Shown: positions 55,404 through 64,000 of the stretch, piece by piece
Layout of the letters: each line of letters starts with the position of its first letter
How positions within the stretch are numbered: the first letter of the stretch is position 1
From: Bacteroidota bacterium
GTDB taxonomy: Bacteria > Bacteroidota > Ignavibacteria > UBA10030 > UBA8401
DNA: 64,000 bases
Assembly: GCA_008933835.1 (NCBI GenBank)
Contig: WBUG01000010.1
Coordinates: 1-64,000 of the forward strand
Direction: 5' to 3'
The notes under the pieces: model-generated
What the model was told of the DNA's origin: nothing
The model's database searches: none
What the model saw: only the letters and a program-made list of their open reading frames with translations
Program-made: the position numbers and the translations under genes

Positions 55404-57566
55404 ATGGAATCCATGGCCAGAAAGATCAAGATCGGCATCGATGTCGGCGGCACGTTCACCCACGCGGTGGCGGTGGACGTGGAGCGGTACGAGATCGTCG
55501 GGAAAGGGGTCGTCCCCACCACCCACCACGCCCGGGAAGGGGTGGCGCTGGGGGTCGTCCAGTCCATGCGTTCGCTGCTGGATTCGGCCGGCATCGCGCC
55601 GGAGGAGGTGCTCCTCATCGCCCACAGCACCACGCAGGCGACGAACGCGCTGCTGGAGGGGGACGTCGCACCGGTCGGCATCATCGGGATGGGCAAAGGG
55701 CTCGAAGGCCGGCGGGCGAGGCATGAGACGAACACGGACCGCATCGAACTGGCGCCGGGGAAGTTCGCCCGGACCTTCCACCGTTTCCTGGACACCTCCG
55801 GTCCCCTCTCCGACGCGGTCATCTCGCGCACCGTCAAGGAGCTGGTGAACGAAGGGGCGCACGTCATCGTGGCGAGCGAGGCGTTCGGGGTGGACCATCC
55901 CGCCAACGAGCGGCGCGTCGCGCACACGGCGCAGGAGATGGGCATCCTCGCCACGGCGGCGTCGGACATCTCGCAGCTCTACGGCCTCCGCATCCGCACC
56001 CGCACCGCGGTCATCAACGCGAGCATGATGCCGAAGATGCTCGAGACGGCGGACATGACCGAAGAAGCGGTGCGGAACTCGGGCATCAACGCGCCGCTGA
56101 TGGTGATGCGGAGCGACGGCGGCATCATGGACATCAACGAGATGCGCCGGCGTCCCATCCTCACGATGCTCTCCGGCCCCGCCGCGGGCGTGGCCGCCGC
56201 GCTGATGTACATCCGCATCTCGGACGGCATCTTCCTCGAGGTGGGCGGCACCAGCACCGACATCTCGGTCATCAAGAACGGCAAACCGGTCATCCGCACG
56301 GCGGAGATCGGCGGGAACCGGCTCTTCGTCCGGACGCTCGACGTGCGGACCATCGGCGTGGCGGGGGGCTCGATGCTGCGGCTCCGCGACGGGAAGGTGG
56401 TGGACGTGGGACCGCGCAGCGCGCACATCGCGGGGCTGAAGTACGCGACCTTCTTCAAGGAGCATGAGGCGCCCGCCGTCCGTTCGTTCACCCTGAAGTA
56501 CATCCGGCCGCGCGAGGGGGATCCCGCCGATTACGTCGGCGTCGCCCTCGACGGCGACACGCCGACCGTCGCCGTCACCCCCACCGGCGCGGTGAACGTG
56601 CTCGGCATCGCCACGGGCTACAGCAAGGCGTCGTCGGACCTCGTGCACCGCATCTTCGACTGGCTGGCGAAGGAGATCGGGACCACGGCGGAGGGCCTGG
56701 CGTCGGAGATGCAGGGGATCTGCGCGGCGAAGGCGAAGGAGGTGGTCGAGGCGATCATCGACGAGTACCGTCTGGACCGTTCGCTGCTGACGCTCGTCGG
56801 CGGCGGCGGGGGCGCGGAGGCCATCGTCCCCTCCACCGCGAAGGCGATGGGGATGCGGTACACCATCGCGGAGAACGCGGAGGTCATCTCCGCCATCGGC
56901 ATCGCGCTCGGCATCATCCGGGACACCATCGAACGGACCATCATCAATCCCACGGACCAGGACCTGCTCCTGCTCCGCAAGGAGGCGATGGAGCGGGTGC
57001 AGCGGATGGGGGCCATTCCCGAGACCATCGACGTGACCATCGACGTGGACCGGCAGACCAAACGGGTCACCGCCGTGGCGACCGGCTCGTCCGAGCTGCG
57101 CACGCGGGACGTCCGCTCCGCCGTGAAGGGGAGCGCCGAGCTCGCCGCCATCGTGCGCGCGTCCATGGAGGTCCCCTCCGCCGAGCTCTGCGCGCGCGCG
57201 GGGGTGCTGCACGTGTTCCGCGGTGAGCGGCACGTGTCACGGTTCTTCGGTCTCTCCCGCCGCACCCTCCATCCCCTGCGGGTCATCGACGAAGAAGGGA
57301 TCGTCCGTCTGCAGCTCGCCGACGGCGAGGTGCGGACCTCCACGGTCGGCATGGCGGGGGGCGCCATCCGCGCGCTCATCGACGAGTTCACGCAGTACGG
57401 CGACGCCGGCGGCCTGCTGCCGGACATCTTCCTCATCGCCTCCGGGCGCGTCATCGACCTGACAGGGCTCGTGAACAAGGACCAGATCCTCGCCATGGCG
57501 CAGGCCGAGACCGAGAAGGTCCCCAGCGACGAGCCGGCGGTCATCGTCGGCGCCCGGAAGAGATAG
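55404..57566 (+). CDS. hydantoinase/oxoprolinase (HyuA-type) family protein
   Basis: IKIGIDVGGTFTHAVAVDVERYEIVGKGVVPTTHH; IAHSTTQATNALLEGDVAPVGIIG; MRSDGGIMDINEMRRRPILTMLSGPAAGVAAALMY; MESMAR start, not the 54153 ORF start. Confidence 0.92.
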   Translation: MESMARKIKIGIDVGGTFTHAVAVDVERYEIVGKGVVPTTHHAREGVALGVVQSMRSLLDSAGIAPEEVLLIAHSTTQATNALLEGDVAPVGIIGMGKGLEGRRARHETNTDRIELAPGKFARTFHRFLDTSGPLSDAVISRTVKELVNEGAHVIVASEAFGVDHPANERRVAHTAQEMGILATAASDISQLYGLRIRTRTAVINASMMPKMLETADMTEEAVRNSGINAPLMVMRSDGGIMDINEMRRRPILTMLSGPAAGVAAALMYIRISDGIFLEVGGTSTDISVIKNGKPVIRTAEIGGNRLFVRTLDVRTIGVAGGSMLRLRDGKVVDVGPRSAHIAGLKYATFFKEHEAPAVRSFTLKYIRPREGDPADYVGVALDGDTPTVAVTPTGAVNVLGIATGYSKASSDLVHRIFDWLAKEIGTTAEGLASEMQGICAAKAKEVVEAIIDEYRLDRSLLTLVGGGGGAEAIVPSTAKAMGMRYTIAENAEVISAIGIALGIIRDTIERTIINPTDQDLLLLRKEAMERVQRMGAIPETIDVTIDVDRQTKRVTAVATGSSELRTRDVRSAVKGSAELAAIVRASMEVPSAELCARAGVLHVFRGERHVSRFFGLSRRTLHPLRVIDEEGIVRLQLADGEVRTSTVGMAGGAIRALIDEFTQYGDAGGLLPDIFLIASGRVIDLTGLVNKDQILAMAQAETEKVPSDEPAVIVGARKR

Positions 57567-57618
57567 GCCGGAACACCGCCTCTTCCGCCGTCCGCCTTCA
57601 CCCTTCCCGATTACTTCC

Positions 57619-59901
57619 ATGACACGCTTCACTCTGCTACGAACGTTGACCTTCACGGTGATGTTCACTGCCCTCCTGCAGGGCGGCATCACCGGCCGGG
57701 TCGTTGACGCCTCCACCGGCACTCCGGTGGCGGGAGCGAGGGTCGAAACGCCCGGCGTTCCGTCCGTCCGGACCGACAGCACGGGCCGCTTCTCCTTCGC
57801 AACCCTCACGGAGGGGCTCCGGGTCATCACGGTCTCCCACATCGCCTTCGCCCGCTTCGAAGGGGAGTTCCGCTGTTCGGAAGCGACCTCCCTCCTCATC
57901 CCGCTGACCCCTTCCGCCGTGACGATGCCGGACGTCATCGTGCGGAGCACCCGCGGCACGCAGCCGGTCCGGCGTTCCGCCGTTCCCTCCGCCGTCGTCC
58001 CGGGGAACGACGCCGCGTCCGACCCATCGGGCGGTCCCATGGAACGCCTGTCGGCGGTACCGGGGATCTCCGCGGCGTCCGACGGCCCCTGGTCCGCCGC
58101 GCCCTCCATCCGCGGGCTCTCGCGTTCCAACACCGTGCTCGCGGTGGACGATGTCCGGCTTGAAGCGGCGACGGACATCGCCGGAGTCCTTTCCATGGTC
58201 GACCCGTACGACCTGGAGCGCATCGAAGTGGTGAAGGGTCCCGGTTCGGTGATGAACGGTACCGCCTCCTCCGGCGGTGCGGTCAACTGCATCGTCCGGA
58301 GAGCACCCTTCACCGAAGAACCGGCCGCCCGGTTCGAAGCGGTCATCGGCGCCGCGGATGTGAACGACGCACGCACGCTCCACGCCGCTGCGGAAGGCTC
58401 CAACGCCGGCGCGCGGTTCCGCGTCAGCGCGCTCTACCGCACGGCGGACGACTACCGCACCGCCGCCGGGACCGTACCGAACTCACGGTTCACGGACGGA
58501 GGATTCTCCCTCTCCGGCGGAGCGCGGTTGGGAGAGCGGCAGACGGTGGACCTGCTCGTGCAGGAAATGCAGGGTCATGACATCGGGATACCGGGCGGAA
58601 GCGCCATCGCGTCCGCCGCAACGGCGGAGTTCCCGTTCACCCGCCGCTCGCTGGTGCGGGGGGAGTACACGGTCACGGACGTCGCTCCCGTGCTCCACTC
58701 CCTGAGCGTTCGGATCTCCCGGCAGTCCATCCTTCGCAACGTGCGCATCGTGCAGTCCCCCGCCGTCACGCTCACGCCGCATGCGGAGCATGAGACCTAC
58801 GCGGCCTCCGCCGAAGCGCGGCTGCGTCCGGCGGAGGGTCATGCGGTCTCCGCCGGCGTGGAGGCATGGGAGCGGCGGCTCGTGAGCCGGCGCGAGCGCT
58901 ACGCGGCAAACGGAACGGTGACCACCGAAGCGCCCCTTCCCGATTCCCGCTTCGCCAGTATCGGCGCCTTCCTCAGCGACGAATGGGACGTTCCATCGCT
59001 CCGTTCGGTGCTCACGGCAGGCGTCCGCGCGGACCGCATCATGGTCCGGAACGACGCCGTCTCGACGCCGCTGTCGGTCGTGCGCGGGTCCGACGGTTTT
59101 CCGCTGGACTTCATCGCCGTGCCGGTCTGGCCCGCCGGAACGGAACAGAGTACGGCCTGGAGCGCGATGGCGGGGGTGCGGCACTCACCGGCGGAAGGAT
59201 GGGATTGTTCGCTCCTCTATTCGACGGCGTACCGGGCGGCGACACTTGAGGAACGTTTTCAGTACATTCAGCTCGGCGGTCCGGTGCGCGCCGGAAATCC
59301 CGCGTTGCGGCCCGAGCGGAGCGGGATGGTGAACGCCGCCGTGCGATGGACCGGTCTCCGGAGCGCGTTCTCCGCGGAACTGTTCCATACGAGCCTGCGG
59401 GACCTCATCACCGAAGTGCCGGGGACGTTCAACGGCGCGCCGGCACAAGTGAAGACGAACATCGGTTCCGCATTCCTCTACGGGTACGAACTGGCCGCAT
59501 CAGTGTCGCTCACGCGCGGTCTGCTCCTTCATCTGCGTGCCGCATGCGTGCGGGGTGAAGACCGCTCCGGCGGTACGGACCTGCCGATGATGCCGCCGCT
59601 CACCGCCGGAATGACCGTGGAATGGAGAGCGCCGGAAGCGGTGACGGTGTCGCTGGACCTCAGCGCCGCGGCGGACCAGCGGCGGACCGGCGCCGGAGAA
59701 TCGCCCACCGGCGGATACGCCGAAGCGGGGCTCCGGTTCCTCTCCGCCCCGTTCGACATGGCCGGAACCTCGGTCACCGTCGGAGGGGGCATCAAGAACT
59801 TCGGGGACCGGCTCTTCCGGAACCATTTATCGACCGTACGGGGGATGAACAGGAACGAACCGGGTCGGAACATCTATGTCACCATGATGGTGACGAGGTA
59901 G
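57619..59901 (+). CDS. TonB-dependent receptor
   Basis: GRVVDASTGTPVAGARVETPG...; plug AAPSIRGLSRSNTVLAVDDVRLE...YDLERIEVVKGPGSVMNGTASSGGAVNCIVR. Confidence 0.92.
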   Translation: MTRFTLLRTLTFTVMFTALLQGGITGRVVDASTGTPVAGARVETPGVPSVRTDSTGRFSFATLTEGLRVITVSHIAFARFEGEFRCSEATSLLIPLTPSAVTMPDVIVRSTRGTQPVRRSAVPSAVVPGNDAASDPSGGPMERLSAVPGISAASDGPWSAAPSIRGLSRSNTVLAVDDVRLEAATDIAGVLSMVDPYDLERIEVVKGPGSVMNGTASSGGAVNCIVRRAPFTEEPAARFEAVIGAADVNDARTLHAAAEGSNAGARFRVSALYRTADDYRTAAGTVPNSRFTDGGFSLSGGARLGERQTVDLLVQEMQGHDIGIPGGSAIASAATAEFPFTRRSLVRGEYTVTDVAPVLHSLSVRISRQSILRNVRIVQSPAVTLTPHAEHETYAASAEARLRPAEGHAVSAGVEAWERRLVSRRERYAANGTVTTEAPLPDSRFASIGAFLSDEWDVPSLRSVLTAGVRADRIMVRNDAVSTPLSVVRGSDGFPLDFIAVPVWPAGTEQSTAWSAMAGVRHSPAEGWDCSLLYSTAYRAATLEERFQYIQLGGPVRAGNPALRPERSGMVNAAVRWTGLRSAFSAELFHTSLRDLITEVPGTFNGAPAQVKTNIGSAFLYGYELAASVSLTRGLLLHLRAACVRGEDRSGGTDLPMMPPLTAGMTVEWRAPEAVTVSLDLSAAADQRRTGAGESPTGGYAEAGLRFLSAPFDMAGTSVTVGGGIKNFGDRLFRNHLSTVRGMNRNEPGRNIYVTMMVTR

Positions 59902-59916
59902 GAAGGGAACGACAGG

Positions 59917-60771
59917 ATGGATTGGATCGTGACCGCATCGCTCTCGGCCGTTCTCTCGGCCGGTGCCGCGTTGACACAGAAGAAGGCGCTCGCGACGCTC
60001 GACACCGCGCCGTTCTGTTTCGCTCTCACCGCCGCCGTGGCTCTGCTGTCGCTTCCGCTCCTGTCCGGCGCCGCCGCCGTGCCGAACGATGCGGTATGGG
60101 TGGTGCTCGCGAAGAGCGTGATGCAGGCGGCGGCGTTCTGGTGCGTGATGTCCGCCCTGAAGCACGCGGACATCAGCGCGGCGCTGCCGCTGCTGGCGGT
60201 GACACCGGCGCTCACGGCGCTCATCGCCTGGGGGGCCATCGGCGAGCGGCTCAGCGGCAGCGAATGGGCGGCGATGGCCCTCATCGTGACCGGCGCCGCG
60301 TCGGTGGAACGGACGCGCGCGGCGGGACGTCCGGCGCCGTCGATGTCCAAAGGCCTCCGCTACGTCGGCGCCGCGCTGGTCATCTACGCCCTCACATCGG
60401 TCACGGACCGGTACCTGCTCACGCAGCGGGCGCTGCATCCCCTCTCGCTCCTCTTCTGGCAGCACCTGTGTGCGGCGGTCATCTTCGCCGGAATGATGCT
60501 CGTCCGTCGCGTCCCCTTCCCATCCTTCGCATCCGTTCCCGCGCCGCTGCGCTGGATGATCGCGCTGACCGCGCTCCTCACCATCGGATACCGGTACACC
60601 GAGTACGACGCGATGCGGTACGCCCCGGCGGCGCTGGTGCTCTCCGTCAAACGCACGTCGGTCATCATGGCCGCCGCCGCGGGAGGGCGTCTCTTTCGGG
60701 AACCCCGCACCGGCATCCGCGTCGCCGGAGCCCTTCTCATCGTCGCCGGGGGATTCCTCTTCCTGCTGTGA
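59917..60771 (+). CDS. EamA/DMT family transporter
   Basis: 284 aa; two five-TM halves, LPLLAVTPALTALIAWGAIGERLSGSEWAAMALIVTGAA and terminal VAGALLIVAGGFLFLL. Confidence 0.83.
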   Translation: MDWIVTASLSAVLSAGAALTQKKALATLDTAPFCFALTAAVALLSLPLLSGAAAVPNDAVWVVLAKSVMQAAAFWCVMSALKHADISAALPLLAVTPALTALIAWGAIGERLSGSEWAAMALIVTGAASVERTRAAGRPAPSMSKGLRYVGAALVIYALTSVTDRYLLTQRALHPLSLLFWQHLCAAVIFAGMMLVRRVPFPSFASVPAPLRWMIALTALLTIGYRYTEYDAMRYAPAALVLSVKRTSVIMAAAAGGRLFREPRTGIRVAGALLIVAGGFLFLL

Positions 60772-60804
60772 TGCCGCACAGCACGGAGAGGACGGAAGCC
60801 GCCG

Positions 60805-63387
60805 TCATTCCTCCAGGAACAGGTCTTCGATGTTCGCTCCGGTCAGGAACGACCGGAACAGCCGCACATCGTCGATGATGCCGTTCAGATATTGGAATCC
60901 TTCGCTTCCGCGCCGTGCCCGTCCGAGCACCAGCTGGTTCGCGGCGAGATTGGCGTTCGGGAGCGCCATCGTCTGCTCCAGTTTCTTCGCGCCGTTCAGG
61001 TACAGCACCGCCTGATAGTTCCCCGGCGACACCTGCCGGAATCCCGCCGTCACCATGATCCACTTCCCGAGAATGTCGTTCTCGTAGACCGCGTCGAACG
61101 ACGTGGAGGTCCCTCCCGTGTTGTTCACGACGATCTGCAGCTTCAGCTTCCCGGCCTCATTGTCCGCCGCGACGAACCATCCGGCCGCACCGGCGGAGTT
61201 CGACCAGGCGGCGAGCGGCGTCAGGGCGGAGAGACCCGGCTCCAGTTTCGTCCAGAACGACACCATCACCGGTGCGGTCGCGCCGGCCGAATCCATGAAG
61301 GGAGTCGTCATCATATACTGCGCACCGGACAGCCGGCGGGCGTGCGCATCATTGCCGAAACGGTTGACGGCGGCGGCGGAGCCGTAGTCCTGCAGCGGAC
61401 CGCCGGAACCCCAATAGGTCTTGTTCCACTCCTGCCACGTCGCCACCATCGGATAGAACGCGGTCTGCGATGCGGTGTACTTTCCGTAGAACATGTACAC
61501 GCTCAGCGCGTACGAAAGCGGGAAGGCCATCCCGTCCACCCGGTAGTCGATGTACTTCGCGTGCGACAGATTGATGCCGTACGTGCCCGGGGTGACGTTG
61601 GGAATGCTGAACGACCCGTTGGACCCGGTGGAGACCGTCGACGTCGCCGGCACCGTCGTGACCGTCGTGTTGGCGACCCCCTTCATCGAGACGATGGAGA
61701 CCGCCGTACCGCTGATGGTGGTCAGTCCCGGCCCGCCCGATCCGCTCATGGGCACCTCGCCGATCCAGACCGTGTCGCCGAGCCGGCCGACAGTGGCCAT
61801 CGCGGAAGCGGCGTCGTAGCCCGATTTCGTCAGCTTGAGCTGATACAGTCCGGCGGGGATGTTCCCCTTCAGCGTGAAGATTCCCGCCGCGTCCGTCATC
61901 GCCGAGAGCGGAGGGTTCGACAGTTCCACCAGCACGCCGTCGACCGGAAGCTTCAGCGCGTTCAGCACCTTTCCGGAGATGACGGTCGTCAACGAAACGG
62001 GCTGCAGATCGAAATCGAGCGTGGCGGTCTGCGATTCTGCGACGTCGGCCCCCTTGGTCTGCGTCGCGTACGTGCCCGCCGGCACCGAGACGGTCACGGA
62101 ATGATGGCCCACCGGCAGGTCGGCGGCGGTGTACACTCCCGCGGCGTTCGTCGTCACCGTCCGGCCTCCGTCGTCATGGAACGTCACCGTCGCTCCGGCG
62201 ACGGGCGCCTTCGTGTTCGCATCCCGCACGGTCCCCTGCAGCGTGCCGGTCTTCACCGCGGCCGGTGTGACGACGACCGTGACGGAGAGCTGGTCCGGCG
62301 ACGATATGGTCACGGACTGTTCCGCCGTGACGATGGCCGGATGTTCGCAGCGGACGGTGTACTGGCCGTACGGCAGCGCGGTGAAGAAGGCTTGACCGGA
62401 CGAATCGGTCTCCGCCGAACGGGTGCCCGGGGTCAGGAAGACCTTGATGGTCGGCAGCGGGATCTGTCCCGTCGGCGCCGAAACGACCACCGTCACTTTG
62501 AGACTGCCGGTACCCGCGGCCGCGGGGATGAGCGCCAGATTCACCGTCTGCGTCCCGCCGGCAGCGAGCGTGACCGGCGTGAAGGACGCGGCGCTGAAAC
62601 CGCTCTTGGAAACGTTCACCGAGTACGTTCCGGCGGGAACGTTGTTCAGCTGGTAGTTCCCGTTCGCATCGGTCTTCGCGGAGGAGGAGGCGGGCTGCGT
62701 CGTCACGTCCGCATCGGCGACCGGCGCACCGGTGACCGAGTGGGTGACCGTCCCCTTGATGGTGCCGGTCTGTCCCCCCTGCACGGGCGCCATCGTCACG
62801 GTGACGGACGCGGCCGCGCCGGCGGTGACCTGCACGTTCGCCGTGCCGGCCTGGTAGCCGGAAGCGGTCGCGTTCACCGTGTACGACCGCACGGGCACCT
62901 GGGTGATGGTGAAGACCCCCGCCGTGTCGGTCACCACCGTGACGGTGGCCGGAACGGTCGTGACCGATGCTCCGGGTATGGGGCGCGAATCGGCGCTGCT
63001 GACGACCGTACCCTGGATGGAACCGGTCGGCAGCTCGGCCGGAGCGAGCACCACCTGCAGCACGGTGTTCTTGTCCGCCGCAACGCTGACATCCATCGAC
63101 TTCTGCACGTACGCATCTTTCGCGAACCGGATCACATACTCCCCTTTGTCGACGGCGTCGAGCAGGAAGACACCGTCCGCGTCCGTCGAGGCGGACACGG
63201 TGGGAGGAAGGGTCGTTACGGCGACGCCGGCAAGACCGAGGTTCGAGATGCTGTCTCGCACCACGCCGGAGATCTTCCCCGGCTTGGTTCCGCCGGTGAG
63301 TTCGTCGAGCTTTTCACAGGAGTTGAACGTGAGGAGAAGAAGGGCTGCAGTCGCGATGCTACGGAAGAGAACACTGGTACGATTCAT
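60805..63387 (-). CDS. lipoprotein with seven tandem carboxypeptidase-regulatory-like domains and C-terminal LamG-like domain
   Basis: Lipobox LLLTFNSC; seven repeats of the G.I.GTV......P..GA.VTT.P.....TD..G.Y.....P.G.Y.V type; C-terminal FWTKLEPGLSAL...YLNGAKKLEQTM...FQYLNGIIDDVRLFRSFLTGANIEDLF. Confidence 0.83.
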   Translation of the reverse strand: MNRTSVLFRSIATAALLLLTFNSCEKLDELTGGTKPGKISGVVRDSISNLGLAGVAVTTLPPTVSASTDADGVFLLDAVDKGEYVIRFAKDAYVQKSMDVSVAADKNTVLQVVLAPAELPTGSIQGTVVSSADSRPIPGASVTTVPATVTVVTDTAGVFTITQVPVRSYTVNATASGYQAGTANVQVTAGAAASVTVTMAPVQGGQTGTIKGTVTHSVTGAPVADADVTTQPASSSAKTDANGNYQLNNVPAGTYSVNVSKSGFSAASFTPVTLAAGGTQTVNLALIPAAAGTGSLKVTVVVSAPTGQIPLPTIKVFLTPGTRSAETDSSGQAFFTALPYGQYTVRCEHPAIVTAEQSVTISSPDQLSVTVVVTPAAVKTGTLQGTVRDANTKAPVAGATVTFHDDGGRTVTTNAAGVYTAADLPVGHHSVTVSVPAGTYATQTKGADVAESQTATLDFDLQPVSLTTVISGKVLNALKLPVDGVLVELSNPPLSAMTDAAGIFTLKGNIPAGLYQLKLTKSGYDAASAMATVGRLGDTVWIGEVPMSGSGGPGLTTISGTAVSIVSMKGVANTTVTTVPATSTVSTGSNGSFSIPNVTPGTYGINLSHAKYIDYRVDGMAFPLSYALSVYMFYGKYTASQTAFYPMVATWQEWNKTYWGSGGPLQDYGSAAAVNRFGNDAHARRLSGAQYMMTTPFMDSAGATAPVMVSFWTKLEPGLSALTPLAAWSNSAGAAGWFVAADNEAGKLKLQIVVNNTGGTSTSFDAVYENDILGKWIMVTAGFRQVSPGNYQAVLYLNGAKKLEQTMALPNANLAANQLVLGRARRGSEGFQYLNGIIDDVRLFRSFLTGANIEDLFLEE

Positions 63388-63721
63388 GTCGTATCCCCCG
63401 ATGACGATGGATGAACTGATTGATTGCAGAAATGGAACGGCAGTGGAGAAAGGTACACAATATTTGTACCTGCCATATCCGTTCATTTTCAATAGCATAT
63501 CTGTGCCCGAGCCTCCGCATCCTTCGCATGGTCAAGAATTCTTTTCACCCTTGTCGCATGAATACAATGACAATCGACTCCGATTGTCCGGTTTACACTG
63601 TTCACTATCCGTGACTTCGTTCTGAATCCTCGATGAGGTTCCGTCGTCGCGATTCTTTCGGCGGCGGCTGTCTCTCATCCGATTGTTCCGTACATTGGAG
63701 CAACCCCGGAGGATTCCTCCC

Positions 63722-64000
63722 ATGAAAAAGAACCCTTTCGCTCTTCTCTCTCTCCTCTTCATCTTCCACCTCACCGGCTGCGACCATCACACCGACGCCG
63801 TCGGCGTGAATCCCGATGACCGGATCACGCTCAAGGGACGCGTCGCATCCTCCTCGCTGGCGCGCGCCGGCGGAGCCGCGACGGCGGCGAAGGTGCTCGT
63901 CGTCCGCGACTTCGGCAATGCGGACATCGCCCTGATCGGTACGGACGGCTCCTTTTCGATGAACGTGGAACGGAAACCATGCGGTCTCGTCTTCCTGAGC
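63722..64000 (+). CDS. carboxypeptidase-regulatory-like lipoprotein, truncated at window end
   Basis: MKKNPFALLSLLFIFHLTGCDHHTDAVGVNPDDRITLKGRVASSSLARAGGAATAAKVLVVRDFGNADIALIGTDGSFSMNVERKPCGLVFLS; no stop in window, absent from ORF track. Confidence 0.75.
   Translation, partial: MKKNPFALLSLLFIFHLTGCDHHTDAVGVNPDDRITLKGRVASSSLARAGGAATAAKVLVVRDFGNADIALIGTDGSFSMNVERKPCGLVFLS

Noticed and set aside
60892-63414. 840-aa plus-strand ORF opposite the CarboxypepD_reg lipoprotein
   Set aside because: Arg-rich antisense composition; shadow.

Overview
A 64 kb, high-GC bacterial chromosomal window, densely coded and mostly housekeeping or transport. T9SS-type C-terminal sorting domains, a PorV/PorQ-like protein and TonB-dependent receptors point to the Bacteroidota/Ignavibacteria (FCB) side; this lineage call is inference. 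About 45 CDSs can be supported. Recognised genes include ones for a DAACS symporter, M29 aminopeptidase, PepD, OPT transporter, proline dehydrogenase, SpmA/SpmB, DsbD, SSB, GGT, RF1, TadA, H+-PPase, LOG protein, RidA, RsgA, a Cys/Met PLP enzyme, an N-acetylmuramoyl-L-alanine amidase, YajQ, a MutY-like glycosylase, HyuA-type hydantoinase, two TonB receptors and several two-component proteins. One tRNA-Arg(ACG) is present. There is no CRISPR array, prophage or classical defence island. The non-ordinary parts are: (1) about 1.2 kb at 45.8-47.1 kb, where a tRNA-Arg is flanked by 2.7 copies of a ~283-bp direct repeat carrying tRNA-derived pieces, next to an internally deleted IS3-family element; (2) a scattered family of intergenic arrays built from phased 7- or 8-bp units, with different unit sequences at different loci, several folding into hairpins and one supplying the last codons of prfA; (3) a mutY-like/ogg2 repair gene pair in which the 8-oxoguanine glycosylase is frameshifted and MutY lacks its usual C-terminal domain; (4) a four-gene surface/outer-membrane module at 24.9-32.4 kb; (5) a histidine-kinase-like protein with an H-box but no ATPase domain. 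Many long ORFs in the supplied track are antisense shadows caused by high GC3 and are not reported as genes.
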